A DNA stretch of 19,616 bases. Origin: an uncultured Clostridia bacterium (GTDB lineage Bacteria > Bacillota > Clostridia > Christensenellales > Aristaeellaceae). The notes under the pieces were generated by a model. It saw only the letters and a list, made by a program, of their open reading frames with translations. It did not search any database and was not told where the DNA came from. The translations under genes were made by a program, and so were the position numbers. Positions 6,690 through 14,989 of this stretch are shown here, one piece after another; position 1 is the first letter of the stretch, and every line of letters begins with the position of its first letter. Location of the stretch: positions 1 through 19,616 of the forward strand of contig CAKTXH010000038.1 in the NCBI GenBank assembly GCA_934630975.1. The letters run 5' to 3'.

Positions 6690-8258
6690 TCAGTTTTTGC
6701 TTAAAACAGCCTTCAAATCCTTCTCCGGCGTATCTGTCGGATGGATGTTGAATTTCTCCACCAGCGTATCGAGCACCCCCGGCGAAAGGAACGCGGGCAG
6801 CGTCGGCCCAAGGTAAATGTTGCGGATGCCCAGCGCCAGCAGCGTCAGCAGGATGCACACCGCCTTCTGCTCATACCACGAGAGCACCAGCGTCAGCGGC
6901 AGGTCGTTCACCCCGCAGCCAAACGCCTTGGCCAGCGCCAGCGCAATCTCAATGGCGCTGTATGCGTCGTTGCACTGTCCGCAGTCGAGAATCCGGGGAA
7001 TTCCGTCGATTTCGCCCAAATCGAGATCGTTGATGCGGTATTTGCCGCAGGCCAGCGTCAGAATCAGCGTGTCCGGCGGCGTGAGCTTGGCGAAATCGGT
7101 GTAGTAGCTTCTGCCCGGCGCCGCGCCGTCGCATCCGCCGATGAGGAAAAAATGCTTGATCTTTCCGCTTTTCACCAGCTCGACAATCTTCCCCGCCTGC
7201 GAAAGCACGGCGTTGTGCGCAAAGCCCGTCGTCACCGTGCTGCCGTCGTTCATGCCGGTCATGTGCTTGTCTTCGTCATAGCCGCCGCAGGCCAGCGCCT
7301 TTTCGATCACGGGCGTAAAATCCTTGTCCTCGCCGATGTGCGCCAGTTCGGGATAAGCGACGACCGAGGTGGTGAACACACGGTCGCAGTAACTCTGCCG
7401 AACGGGCATCAGGCAGTTGGTCGTGAATAGAATCGGCGCGGGGATGTTGTGGAACTCCGATTGCTGGTTCTGCCAGCCCGTGCCGAAATTGCCCTTGAGA
7501 TGCGGATAGGCTTTCAGTTTGGGATAGCCGTGCGCAGGCAGCATCTCGCTGTGGGTGTAGATGTTGATCCCCTTATCCTTCGTCTGTTCGAGCAGCAGCT
7601 TGAGGTCGTGCAGATCGTGCCCGCTGACCACGATAAACGGGCCTTTTTCAATCGTCAGCGGCACCTGCGTCGGCACGGGGTCGCCATAAGCCTCCGTGTG
7701 CGCCGCGTCAAGCATCGCCATGCATTTCAGATTCACCTCGCCCGTTTTGAGCACGAGCGCGAGCAATTCTTCGGGCGATTTCTCCGCGCCGACCGCCTCC
7801 AGCGCTTCGTAAAAGAAGCGGTTCACCTCGTCGTCCGTCCGACCCAAAACGCGCGCATGATAGGCGTAAGCCGCCATGCCCTTCAGCCCGAAGAGAATCA
7901 GCGATTTGAGCGAACGGATATCCTCGTCCGCTTCCCAGACGTTACGCAGCTCGTAATCGTCGATCCTCCCGCGATGGATTTTCGCTTTTTCCGTCTCGAT
8001 TTCCGCTTTCAGCGCTTCAATCGTCCCGTTATCGAAATTCACATTCGTGATCGTCGTAAAAAGCCCTTTGAGCATCAGCGCATCCGTTTCTTCCGTCCGC
8101 GTTCCCGCCTTTGCCGCGCGCGCCAGACCGATCAGCGCGCCGATCAACGCATCCTGCATATTGGCCGTGTCCGCTTTTTTGCCGCACACGCCGATTCGCC
8201 CCTCGCAGCCCGTGTTATGCGCCGTCTGCTGGCACTGAAAGCAAAACATTTCCTTCAT
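6690..8258 (-). CDS. hcp: Hybrid cluster protein / hydroxylamine reductase Hcp
   Basis: A 522-residue cytoplasmic Fe-S protein that reduces nitric oxide and/or hydroxylamine and protects against nitrosative stress. The N-terminal cubane ligands are C6, C9, C18 and C25 (CxxC-x8-C-x6-C). The hybrid 4Fe-2S-2O cluster ligands known for the family are all visible: H214 (SGHDL), E238 (HSEM), C282 (TTNCL), C376 (GGCDG, the persulfide site), C404 (LACGKYR), C429 (CGQCND) and E463 (WYEQKA). The length fits the shorter clostridial class. The start at 8258 has GGGAGGG five bases upstream; an ATG nine codons earlier would put this site within the gene. No hcr reductase gene lies next to it, so electrons must come from another donor. 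The gene is transcribed alone, as shown by its own terminator, and divergently from the metallophosphoesterase gene. No FNR- or Rex-like operator was obvious in 8259-8414. Confidence 0.97.
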   Translation of the reverse strand: MKEMFCFQCQQTAHNTGCEGRIGVCGKKADTANMQDALIGALIGLARAAKAGTRTEETDALMLKGLFTTITNVNFDNGTIEALKAEIETEKAKIHRGRIDDYELRNVWEADEDIRSLKSLILFGLKGMAAYAYHARVLGRTDDEVNRFFYEALEAVGAEKSPEELLALVLKTGEVNLKCMAMLDAAHTEAYGDPVPTQVPLTIEKGPFIVVSGHDLHDLKLLLEQTKDKGINIYTHSEMLPAHGYPKLKAYPHLKGNFGTGWQNQQSEFHNIPAPILFTTNCLMPVRQSYCDRVFTTSVVAYPELAHIGEDKDFTPVIEKALACGGYDEDKHMTGMNDGSTVTTGFAHNAVLSQAGKIVELVKSGKIKHFFLIGGCDGAAPGRSYYTDFAKLTPPDTLILTLACGKYRINDLDLGEIDGIPRILDCGQCNDAYSAIEIALALAKAFGCGVNDLPLTLVLSWYEQKAVCILLTLLALGIRNIYLGPTLPAFLSPGVLDTLVEKFNIHPTDTPEKDLKAVLSKN

Positions 8259-8375
8259 ACTCTTCCCTCCCGTCTGAACTTGCAAACCATATTTTGCCGA
8301 ATCGCGCCGCGTTTATGCGCCGTCCCCGCCCGCATGTTACAAAAAAGTGCCTACTCCCGCTTGGCCCGCCTTTCA

Positions 8376-8384
8376 TGGTATAAT
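8376..8384 (+). promoter_or_regulatory. Extended -10 promoter of the metallophosphoesterase gene
   Basis: TGGTATAAT is a perfect -10 hexamer with the TGn extension. There is no good -35 hexamer at 16-18 bases upstream, which is typical for extended -10 promoters. The start codon follows 30 bases later. Confidence 0.75.
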
Positions 8385-8414
8385 GATTTATATACGTTGG
8401 GAGGGAATCTGCCG

Positions 8415-9641
8415 ATGAAAAAAGGATGTTTTCTGTTTCTGCTGCTCTGTCTGTCGCTCGTTCCGGCCTTCGCGCTGGGCGAAACCGTGCTTCTGACGGC
8501 GACGGATCTGCACTTCATCGCGCCGACGCTGACGGACAACGGCGCGCTCTTCACGCAGCTGATTGAGGAGGCCGACGGCAAGGTGATGGCGTACAGCGAC
8601 GCGCTGATGGAAGCGTTCGTTTCTCAGGTCATCGCCGAGCAGCCGGACGCGCTGATTCTTTCGGGCGATTTGACCTTCAACGGCGCGCGCGAAAGCCACG
8701 AAGCGCTGGCCGAAAAGCTTGCGCGCATCCAGTCGGCGGGCGTGCCCGTGTTCGTCCTTCCGGGCAACCACGACCTGTACAGCAAAAACGCCGCCCGCTT
8801 TGAGGGCGACGGCTATACGCGCGTGGACGGCGTAACGGCTGAGGAATTCGCTTCCATCTATCATGCCTTCGGCTTTGACGGCGCGCTTTCCCGCGACGCG
8901 GCCTCGCTGAGCTATACCGCCGATATTGCGGACGGCCTGCGCCTGCTGATGCTCGACGTGAATACATCCGCCTCGCCGAACGCCGTTTCGGAAGATACCC
9001 TGCTTTGGGCGCGCCGACAGCTCGCGCAGGCGCAGGCCAACGGTTGCCGCGTCGTCGCCGTCAGCCACCAAAACCTGATCGACCATAGCGGGCTGATTGC
9101 CTCCGGTTTCACCATCCGCAACGCGGACGCGCTGCGCCGCCTGTACGCCGCTTCGCCCGTGCTCTGCAACCTCAGCGGCCATATCCATATTCAGCATATG
9201 GGCCAGACCGATTCCGGCCTGTGGGATATCGCCACCTCGTCGCTGGCCGTCTCGCCGAATCAATACGGCGTGCTGACGCTGACGGCGGACGAACTGGCCT
9301 ACCGCACCGAATCCGTCCGCGCGGCCGATTGGGCGGCTTCCCGGCGGCTTTCCGACCCCAATCTGCTGGATTTCGCCGCGTATTCGGCGGACTTTTTCCG
9401 CGCCTGTTCCATCCGTCAGGCGCTCGCCGCCGTCTCCGGGGACGACGCGCCCGAACAGTTGGCCGATTACTTCGCCGCCGCCAACGCCGCCTATTTCGCC
9501 GGGCGCATGGATGCCTTCGCGCGGGATGACGCGTTGGAGCAGCGCTGGCAGGCGCAGACCGGCTTTCTCGCCGTCTATCTGGCCGATATTTTGAAGGAAG
9601 CGCCCCGCAATCACTGCGCGCTGACCGTCCCGCTTCCATAA
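8415..9641 (+). CDS. Secreted calcineurin-like metallophosphoesterase
   Basis: A 408-residue protein with a signal peptide (residues 1-22, MKKGC... ending FALG) and a calcineurin-type dinuclear metal site. The motifs appear in canonical order: D31-x-H33 (TDLH), GD85 (SGDLTFNG), GN118H119D (PGNHDLY), a later H in VSHQN and GHIHIQH, together giving the usual metal ligands. The C-terminal part (about residues 300-408) is mainly helical and lacks known motifs. The enzyme should act outside the membrane on a phosphoester or phosphoanhydride; the substrate cannot be inferred. The start at 8415 follows GGGAGGG with 9 bases spacing. An open frame extends far upstream (to 7449), but it runs antisense through hcp and past the promoter, so it is not part of the gene. 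Confidence 0.93.
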   Translation: MKKGCFLFLLLCLSLVPAFALGETVLLTATDLHFIAPTLTDNGALFTQLIEEADGKVMAYSDALMEAFVSQVIAEQPDALILSGDLTFNGARESHEALAEKLARIQSAGVPVFVLPGNHDLYSKNAARFEGDGYTRVDGVTAEEFASIYHAFGFDGALSRDAASLSYTADIADGLRLLMLDVNTSASPNAVSEDTLLWARRQLAQAQANGCRVVAVSHQNLIDHSGLIASGFTIRNADALRRLYAASPVLCNLSGHIHIQHMGQTDSGLWDIATSSLAVSPNQYGVLTLTADELAYRTESVRAADWAASRRLSDPNLLDFAAYSADFFRACSIRQALAAVSGDDAPEQLADYFAAANAAYFAGRMDAFARDDALEQRWQAQTGFLAVYLADILKEAPRNHCALTVPLP

Positions 9642-9676
9642 CGCTCCTCTTTTTCTGGATTTTCCGTGCCGCCGCA

Positions 9677-9705
9677 TTGCTTTTCTCCGCCCGTTGTGCT
9701 AGACT
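9677..9705 (+). promoter_or_regulatory. Promoter of the NSS transporter gene
   Basis: TTGCTT (9677-9682), 17-base spacer, TAGACT (9700-9705). It lies in the 103-base gap after the phosphoesterase gene; no terminator hairpin is visible in that gap, so read-through is also possible. Confidence 0.7.
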
Positions 9706-9744
9706 AGTTTTCATGCATCAACGAAAGAACGGACGGTTTCGCAC

Positions 9745-11121
9745 ATGGAAAAACATCATCATCATCCCCGCAGCACATTCTCCGGCAAAATCGGGTTCGT
9801 GCTCTCCGCCGCCGGGGCTTCGGTCGGCCTTGGCAACATCTGGCGCTTCCCTTATCTGGCGGCCAAATACGGCGGCGGCATTTTCCTGCTGATTTACATT
9901 CTGCTGGCGCTGACCTTCGGCTATACGATGATCGTCGCCGAAACCGCCATCGGCCGCATGACGGGCAAAAGCCCCGTCGGCGCGTTCCAGTCCTTCGGCA
10001 GGTCGCGCTGGCTGTCGGCGGGCGGCTGGCTCAACGCCGTTATCCCGATTCTGATCGTGCCGTATTATTCGGTCATCGGCGGCTGGGTCATCAAGTATCT
10101 GATGGAATACCTGCTGGGCAACGGCCACGCGCTGGCGGGCGACGGCTATTTTGGCGCGTTCATTTCCAACGGCCTTTCCACCGAGCTTTGCTTCATCGTC
10201 TTCGCGTTTATGACGCTGTTCATCATCTACGCGGGCGTGCGCAACGGCATCGAGCGCGTCTCCAAGCTGATGATGCCGGTGCTCGTCGTCCTCTCCGTGC
10301 TGATTGCGGGCTATTCCGTCACGCGGCCGGGCGCGCTGGCGGGCGTGAAATACTTCCTCGTTCCGAATTTTGAAAACTTCTCGTGGATGACGGTTGTAAC
10401 CGCCATGGGACAGATGTTCTATTCGCTCTCCATCGCGATGGGCATTTTGATCACCTTCGGCTCGTACATGAAAAAAGACGTCTCCATCGAGGGTTCGACG
10501 GAGACAGTGGAAGTTTTCGATACCGCGATTGCCGTGATGGCCGGGCTGATGATCATTCCCGCCATCTTCGCGTTTTCCGGCGGCGACCCGAACACGCTGC
10601 AAGCCGGCCCTTCGCTGATGTTCATCACCATCCCGAAGGTGTTTGACAGCATGGGGCTGGGCACGGCGGTCGGCGTACTGTTCTTCGTGCTCGTGCTTTT
10701 CGCAGCCATGACCAGTTCCATCGCGCTGACGGAAAGCGCCGTTTCCACCTTTCAGGATGAGCTGGGCTGGAGCCGCCAGAAATCGACGCTGCTGATGGCT
10801 GTTGTGATGCTCGCGCTGGGCAGCCTCTCCTCGCTGAGCTACGGCCCGCTGGCGAACGTGACGATTTTGGGCATGCAGCTGCTGGATTTCTTCGACTTCC
10901 TGACCAATTCCGTCATGATGCCGATTGCCGCGATTGCGATCTGCCTGCTGGTTTCGCGTGTCGCCGGGGTTGCGGCCATCGAGCAGGAGGTCTGCCACGG
11001 CGAGGAGCGCTTCCGCCGCAAGCGCGTGTTCAGCCTGATGATCCGCTACCTCTGCCCGCTGTTCGCGGCGATCATCCTCCTCAGCTCGGTCGCCAACGCG
11101 TTTGGGTGGATTTCGATGTAA
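9745..11121 (+). CDS. Sodium-dependent transporter, neurotransmitter:sodium symporter (NSS/SNF) family
   Basis: A 458-residue integral membrane protein of the LeuT-fold family, which couples sodium entry to uptake of amino acids or related solutes. The TM1 signature GASVGLGNIWRFPY (residues 24-37), containing the unwound sodium- and substrate-binding stretch, is intact. It is followed by AKYGGGIFLLIYILLAL and the conserved AETAIGRMTGKSP, then multiple hydrophobic segments for a total of about 11-12. The length fits bacterial members without a long C-terminal tail. A short N-terminal His4 run (residues 4-7) precedes TM1. The start at 9745 is the only one before TM1; its ribosome binding site (GGACGG, 12-17 bases upstream) is weak. 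The substrate cannot be predicted, although many bacterial members prefer hydrophobic or aromatic amino acids. No partner gene is adjacent. Confidence 0.95.
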   Translation: MEKHHHHPRSTFSGKIGFVLSAAGASVGLGNIWRFPYLAAKYGGGIFLLIYILLALTFGYTMIVAETAIGRMTGKSPVGAFQSFGRSRWLSAGGWLNAVIPILIVPYYSVIGGWVIKYLMEYLLGNGHALAGDGYFGAFISNGLSTELCFIVFAFMTLFIIYAGVRNGIERVSKLMMPVLVVLSVLIAGYSVTRPGALAGVKYFLVPNFENFSWMTVVTAMGQMFYSLSIAMGILITFGSYMKKDVSIEGSTETVEVFDTAIAVMAGLMIIPAIFAFSGGDPNTLQAGPSLMFITIPKVFDSMGLGTAVGVLFFVLVLFAAMTSSIALTESAVSTFQDELGWSRQKSTLLMAVVMLALGSLSSLSYGPLANVTILGMQLLDFFDFLTNSVMMPIAAIAICLLVSRVAGVAAIEQEVCHGEERFRRKRVFSLMIRYLCPLFAAIILLSSVANAFGWISM

Positions 11122-11153
11122 CGCCCCGTGCATAAATTTCGGCATATCAAAAC

Positions 11154-11183
11154 AGCCCGCGCAGGTTGAATCCCGCGCGGGCT
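11154..11183. terminator. Shared bidirectional terminator hairpin
   Basis: AGCCCGCGC (11154-11162) pairs with GCGCGGGCT (11175-11183) across a 12-base loop. It lies between the convergent NSS transporter and coiled-coil genes. The T-rich tail is modest on both strands (CTCTTT on plus, GTTTTG on minus), so efficiency is uncertain. Confidence 0.75.
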
Positions 11184-11194
11184 GCTCTTTATGG

Positions 11195-11527
11195 TTACTT
11201 TACGATTTTCAGATTGTTGATTTCTCTGCCAACGTTATCGGTGATATTAGAAAGAACAACGCCGATTTCAACGCTCAGCTTGTCGATCTTCTCGTTCAGC
11301 TCAACGCGAAGCGCCTTCTGTTCTTCTCTAAGCTCCTTCTGGCCTTCTTCAAGGGCTTTCTGCCGATCCTCAAGCGCCTGCTGTCTCACTTCAAGGGCTT
11401 TCTGTCCAGCTCTAAGTTCCCTTTGTCCATCCTCAAGCGATTTCTGTCCGGCTTCAAGCGATTTCTGTCCGGCTTTAAGTTCTTTAAGCTCGTCCAGAAT
11501 CGCCTGTAAAATTTTTTCGTTCTCCAT
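11195..11527 (-). CDS. Small coiled-coil protein with nine heptad repeats
   Basis: A 110-residue, highly charged protein. After MENEKILQAILDELKE, residues 17-79 are nine uninterrupted 7-residue repeats of the form L-(K/E/R)-x-x-Q-(K/R)-x, such as LEAGQKS, LEDGQRE and LEEGQKE. A C-terminal segment (VELNEKIDKLSVEIGVVLSN, then ITDNVGREI) continues as a helix. There is no signal peptide or membrane segment, so it should be a cytoplasmic rod or oligomer; the function is unknown. Small proteins of this kind are common in Firmicutes, but I cannot name a family. The start at 11527 has GGAGG upstream (9 bases spacing) and a near-perfect promoter. A start 18 codons earlier would lie upstream of this site and inside the promoter. 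The repeat is encoded by a 21-bp tandem array. Confidence 0.85.
   Translation of the reverse strand: MENEKILQAILDELKELKAGQKSLEAGQKSLEDGQRELRAGQKALEVRQQALEDRQKALEEGQKELREEQKALRVELNEKIDKLSVEIGVVLSNITDNVGREINNLKIVK
11291..11479 (-). repeat. 21-bp tandem coding repeat (nine units)
   Basis: Nine 21-bp units, each encoding one heptad. The two 5'-most units (11459-11479 and 11438-11458) differ at a single base, which points to recent duplication; the others have diverged. Copy number may vary between strains. Confidence 0.9.
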
Positions 11528-11552
11528 TGGCGCGTACCTCCATCTATCGTCT

Positions 11553-11581
11553 AGTATAGCCGCTCCATACTTTCTTGTCAA
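11553..11581 (-). promoter_or_regulatory. Strong sigma-A promoter of the coiled-coil gene
   Basis: Minus strand: TTGACA (11576-11581), 17-base spacer, TATACT (11553-11558). It lies in the 65-base gap after the sensor kinase stop, so the small gene is transcribed independently of, and probably more strongly than, the kinase operon. Confidence 0.92.
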
Positions 11582-11592
11582 GAATCAGCGTT

Positions 11593-14169
11593 TCACCGCT
11601 TCATGCTCCGCATCAGATCGCCGATGATCTTATACTGCCCGATCATCTTCGTCAGTACCGCCGCGTCGAGCGGCTTGGTCAAATGCTCGTTCATGCCCGC
11701 CTGGCGGCTGCGCTCCACGTCGTCGGCAAACGCGTTGGCGGTCATCGCGAAAATTGGGATCGTCTTCGCGTCCGGGCGGTTCAGGCTGCGGATGCGCCGC
11801 GTCGCCTCCATCCCGTCCATGACGGGCATCATCACGTCCATCAAAATCACGTCGAAGTCGCCCGGGCGGGAAGCTTCAAACGCTTCCACCGCCTGCTGGC
11901 CGTTAACCGCCTTGACGACGTTCACGCCCTCGTTGGTCAGCATGAATTCGGCGATTTCCATGTTCAAATCGTTGTCTTCCACCAGCAGCACCTTCGCCCC
12001 GCGGATGGAGACCGCCGCGCCCGCCGTCTCGTCCTCCCCGCGCCGCGCCTGCGCGTCGCGCTTGAAGGTCAGCTGCACGGTGAAAATCGAGCCGACGTCC
12101 TTCCGGCTTTTCAGCGTGATCATGCCGCCCATCTTCTCGACAAGCTCCTTGACGATGGCCAGCCCCAGCCCCGTGCCCATGTAGGAAGAGCGCGCGTCGG
12201 CGTTTTCCTGCGCGAACGGCTCGAAAGCGCGCTGCTGGAATTCGTCGCTCATGCCCACGCCGGTATCGCGCACCTCAAACTCGTAGGTGACGGTTTCATC
12301 CGTCAGCGCGATTTCGCACGAGCTGAGGAAGATTTCGCCGCCGACCTTGTTGTAGCGAATCGCGTTGCCCAGCAGGTTTTGCAGCACCTGCCGCACGTGC
12401 AGCGGGCTGCCGATCACGTGGCAGTGGCCGCCGCAGCGGATATCCTTGTGCAGGGTAATCGCCTTTTCCGCCGTCTGCGCCTCGATGACGACGGCGGTTT
12501 CTTCCACCAATTTGCACACGTCGAACGGCTTTTTTTCCAGCAGCACCTCGCCGCTTTCCAGCTTGTTCATATCCAGCACGTTGTTCACCAGATCGAGCAG
12601 GAAGCCGGAGGCGGCCATGATCTTTCCGCGGCACTCCTCCTGCCTGGCCTCGTCCCCGCGGTAGTGGCGGGAGATTTCGACCATGCCGCGGATGCCGTTG
12701 ATCGGGGTGCGGATGTCGTGGCTCATGCGGCGCAGAAAATCCGTCTTGGCCGCGTCCGCGCGTCTGGCCTGCACAACGGCCTCGCGCAGCCTGCGCTGGT
12801 GCTCCAGCTCGCGCTCCTTTTCGGCGGTGCAGTCCCGCGTCGCGGCGAGAATGGCCGTCAAGCGGCCCTGTTTATCGCGGTTCTGCGCGACCAGCATGGC
12901 GTAATACCACCGCCCGGAGTTCGAGCGGTACGTGTGGCTGATGTAGTGCTTTCCCTTGAGCCGCTTCTCCACCGTGCTCAAATCGAGGAACGCTTCCATC
13001 TCGCCGCGGTCCTTCGGGTCGATGCACTGGCTTACATACTGCCGCGTGTTTTCCGCGACGTTTTTACAGTTCAATTTCTGGCTGCCGTTCGGGTCGACGA
13101 TGCACTCCATCTCCCCGGAGGGTACCTGAACGACGTACATGGAGGTATACGCCTTGCTCAGCGCGTTGATGGTGTTCAGCCGCTTCTGGCTCTGCTCGAG
13201 AATCGAGCGCTCGGAAACCGAGCGCAGCGCAATGAAGCCCATCCAGATCAGCACAAACAGCGTCATCGCCACGCCCATGATCGCCCGGCGCGTGGCGTAT
13301 ATCGCCGATTCGGGGAAGAACACGTAGATCATGTATTCTTCGCTCTCGCGCTGGTCGCCCAGCCACGTCCTGCCGCCGAGCGAAACGCTGTACAGCCCGC
13401 TCTTGTCGCGCGCATATTCCTTCGTGCTCAGCGCCAGCGCCGCGTCGCGGGAAAGACCGGCGAGCATCGGCGAATTGGTGGCGACCACCTGATCGTCCCG
13501 AACGACGACGACCACGCCGTCCATATTGAATTTGAAGCCGGTGAACAGGTTCGCCAGCGTCATGTCTCCATTCTCATCCGTGATATCGTACTTGCCCACG
13601 TAGGCCAGCACCACGCCCGGCTGATCCTGCCGGGCAACGGCGGCCACGTCGTAAACCTGCCCGTTCACCGTCGTGCGCGTCAGGTAGCTTTTGGCCGGGT
13701 ATTGCAGGATGTTCGCCACGTTGTCGCTCTCGATCAGGCTCTGCCACATCGCGCGGGTATCGCCGTCCGACGCGGTTTTCAGCGCGGCGTTCAGCTTCTC
13801 ATCGAGCACGAGCACGCCGGTCAATCTCTGCGCCGCGACGTAGGCTTCCAGCCCGTCCTCGCCGAAATCCGGCTCGTCGCGCAGCACGCGGGCGGCCTCG
13901 TTGGCCTTATCCATCAGGCGGACGAGGCTCTTCGCCTTATCCACCGCGATATAGTTGTCGTATTTGACAAGCTGGGTCTTGACGAACGAAAAGGATTCGT
14001 CCAGAACGCTCCGAACCTCCTGCGTATCCCTGACTGTCAGCGCGTGGTAGAGGGTAAACGCCAGCGCGTTGCCCAAAATCAGCATGATCAGCAGAAAGCG
14101 CAGCCACGCGAACCGCTCCATCAGCCTTTTATGAAAGAAATCGCGCAGTTTTTCAGCGACCCGAAGCAT
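11593..14169 (-). CDS. Hybrid sensor histidine kinase with C-terminal receiver domain
   Basis: An 858-residue membrane sensor. TM1 is about residues 22-45 and TM2 about 296-316, enclosing a ~250-residue extracellular domain (probably Cache-like, inferred from size and position). A PAS-like linker follows (about 325-450), then a HisKA domain with phospho-acceptor H484 (RRMSHDIRTPING). The ATPase domain shows the N-box at N602 (NLLGNAIRYN), G1 D635 (VRDTGVGM) and G2 GTGLGLAIVK (665-674). The receiver domain (about 726-848) has E731/D732, phospho-acceptor D778 (ILMDVMMPVMDG), T810 and K832. All catalytic residues are present. There is no HPt or DNA-binding domain and no response regulator nearby, so the output partner is elsewhere. 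The start ATG at 14169 overlaps the stop of the binding-protein gene (TGATG), implying translational coupling; the poly-G run just upstream is the likely ribosome binding site. Confidence 0.95.
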   Translation of the reverse strand: MLRVAEKLRDFFHKRLMERFAWLRFLLIMLILGNALAFTLYHALTVRDTQEVRSVLDESFSFVKTQLVKYDNYIAVDKAKSLVRLMDKANEAARVLRDEPDFGEDGLEAYVAAQRLTGVLVLDEKLNAALKTASDGDTRAMWQSLIESDNVANILQYPAKSYLTRTTVNGQVYDVAAVARQDQPGVVLAYVGKYDITDENGDMTLANLFTGFKFNMDGVVVVVRDDQVVATNSPMLAGLSRDAALALSTKEYARDKSGLYSVSLGGRTWLGDQRESEEYMIYVFFPESAIYATRRAIMGVAMTLFVLIWMGFIALRSVSERSILEQSQKRLNTINALSKAYTSMYVVQVPSGEMECIVDPNGSQKLNCKNVAENTRQYVSQCIDPKDRGEMEAFLDLSTVEKRLKGKHYISHTYRSNSGRWYYAMLVAQNRDKQGRLTAILAATRDCTAEKERELEHQRRLREAVVQARRADAAKTDFLRRMSHDIRTPINGIRGMVEISRHYRGDEARQEECRGKIMAASGFLLDLVNNVLDMNKLESGEVLLEKKPFDVCKLVEETAVVIEAQTAEKAITLHKDIRCGGHCHVIGSPLHVRQVLQNLLGNAIRYNKVGGEIFLSSCEIALTDETVTYEFEVRDTGVGMSDEFQQRAFEPFAQENADARSSYMGTGLGLAIVKELVEKMGGMITLKSRKDVGSIFTVQLTFKRDAQARRGEDETAGAAVSIRGAKVLLVEDNDLNMEIAEFMLTNEGVNVVKAVNGQQAVEAFEASRPGDFDVILMDVMMPVMDGMEATRRIRSLNRPDAKTIPIFAMTANAFADDVERSRQAGMNEHLTKPLDAAVLTKMIGQYKIIGDLMRSMKR

Positions 14170-14945
14170 CAGTTACCCCCCCCCAGCGATTTTTCGACAT
14201 TCAGGCCGTAGCGCTCCACAATCGCCCCGGCCGTTCCATCCTCGCGCATGGCGTCGATGGCCGTTTGCAGCTCTGCGGCCAGCTCCCCGTGCGTGCCCTT
14301 TTCAAACGCCACGCCCAGTTCGTTGGAAAAGAGCGTTTCATCCAGCTCGCGATAGATATCCGGCGAAGCCTGCGTATAGCTGTGAATCACGCTCTCGTGC
14401 GCCACCACCACATCCACGTAGTCCTTGCGCAGCGCCGCGACCGCCTCGTTCGTGCTGGAAAAGCAGAGCACCTGCGCCATCACGGGCACGTTCTCCGTTT
14501 CGTGGCGCAGCATCACCTTTTCCGCCGTGGTGGAGGCCTGCACACCCGCGCGTTTGCCCGTCAGTTGAACCGCCTCGGTATACGCGCTGTCCGCGCGCAC
14601 AAGCGCGACCTGCCTGCTGTACAGATACGGGCCGGCCCAGGTGTATTCATCCCCGCGCCCGGTCATCGTAAAGCAGCTCCACAGGCAGTCCACCTCGCCG
14701 GAGGAGAGGTAATTCTGCTTGTTCTCCCACACGATTTCGCGGAATTTGACGTCGTACCCAAGTCGGCCGAACGCCTCGCGGGCAAAATCCACGTCGATCC
14801 CGATAAACTCACCCGTACCGTCTTTATACGTGTACGGCGCGTAAACGTCGCAGCCGATGACGATGGCGTTCCCCTCCATCGCCAGCGCGGAAGCGCCAAA
14901 CAGCAGCATCGCTGCCAGCAGCCCCGCCAGAACGTATTTTTTCAT
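14169..14945 (-). CDS. Extracellular solute-binding protein, family 3 (amino-acid type)
   Basis: A 258-residue protein with a signal peptide (1-22, ending GASALA) and the two-lobed family-3 fold. Recognisable segments are CDVYAPYTYKDGTGEFIGID, VDFAREAFGRLGYDVKF, the hinge-region CLWSCFTMTGRGDEYTWAGPY, LTGKRAGVQASTTAE, VDVVVAHESVIHSY and ELGVAFEKG. Such proteins bind polar amino acids or similar small ligands. No transporter permease or ATPase genes follow; instead the next gene is a hybrid sensor kinase with an overlapping start. This suggests a sensory role, delivering ligand to the kinase ectodomain, as inferred from context. There is no lipobox, so membrane attachment is unclear. The start at 14945 is set by the signal peptide; its ribosome binding site is weak (AAAGGGA, 14 or more bases upstream). 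The 3' end contains a run of nine Gs. Confidence 0.93.
   Translation of the reverse strand: MKKYVLAGLLAAMLLFGASALAMEGNAIVIGCDVYAPYTYKDGTGEFIGIDVDFAREAFGRLGYDVKFREIVWENKQNYLSSGEVDCLWSCFTMTGRGDEYTWAGPYLYSRQVALVRADSAYTEAVQLTGKRAGVQASTTAEKVMLRHETENVPVMAQVLCFSSTNEAVAALRKDYVDVVVAHESVIHSYTQASPDIYRELDETLFSNELGVAFEKGTHGELAAELQTAIDAMREDGTAGAIVERYGLNVEKSLGGGN
14176..14184 (-). repeat. G9 homopolymer at the binding-protein/kinase junction
   Basis: Nine consecutive Gs (minus strand) encode the last glycines of the binding protein and lie 7 bases before the kinase ATG, acting as its likely Shine-Dalgarno. Slippage would alter the binding-protein stop and the spacing or coupling of the kinase start. Confidence 0.8.
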
Positions 14946-14989
14946 ACGCAGCTTGATTTCCCTTTCCGTTTTTCAGTTACGCTTACGGC

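Noticed and set aside
7449..8414. Upstream extension of the metallophosphoesterase frame
   Set aside because: It runs antisense to hcp and lies upstream of the promoter at 8376-8384; the signal peptide and ribosome binding site fix the start at 8415.
11291..11479. Possible CRISPR array because of regular short repeats
   Set aside because: The units are contiguous without spacers, keep the reading frame and encode heptads; no cas genes are present.
11575..14211. 878-codon plus-strand open frame
   Set aside because: It is the mirror of the sensor kinase, whose catalytic motifs are all intact. The antisense product is His/Arg/Val-rich, as expected from GC-rich codons read backwards.
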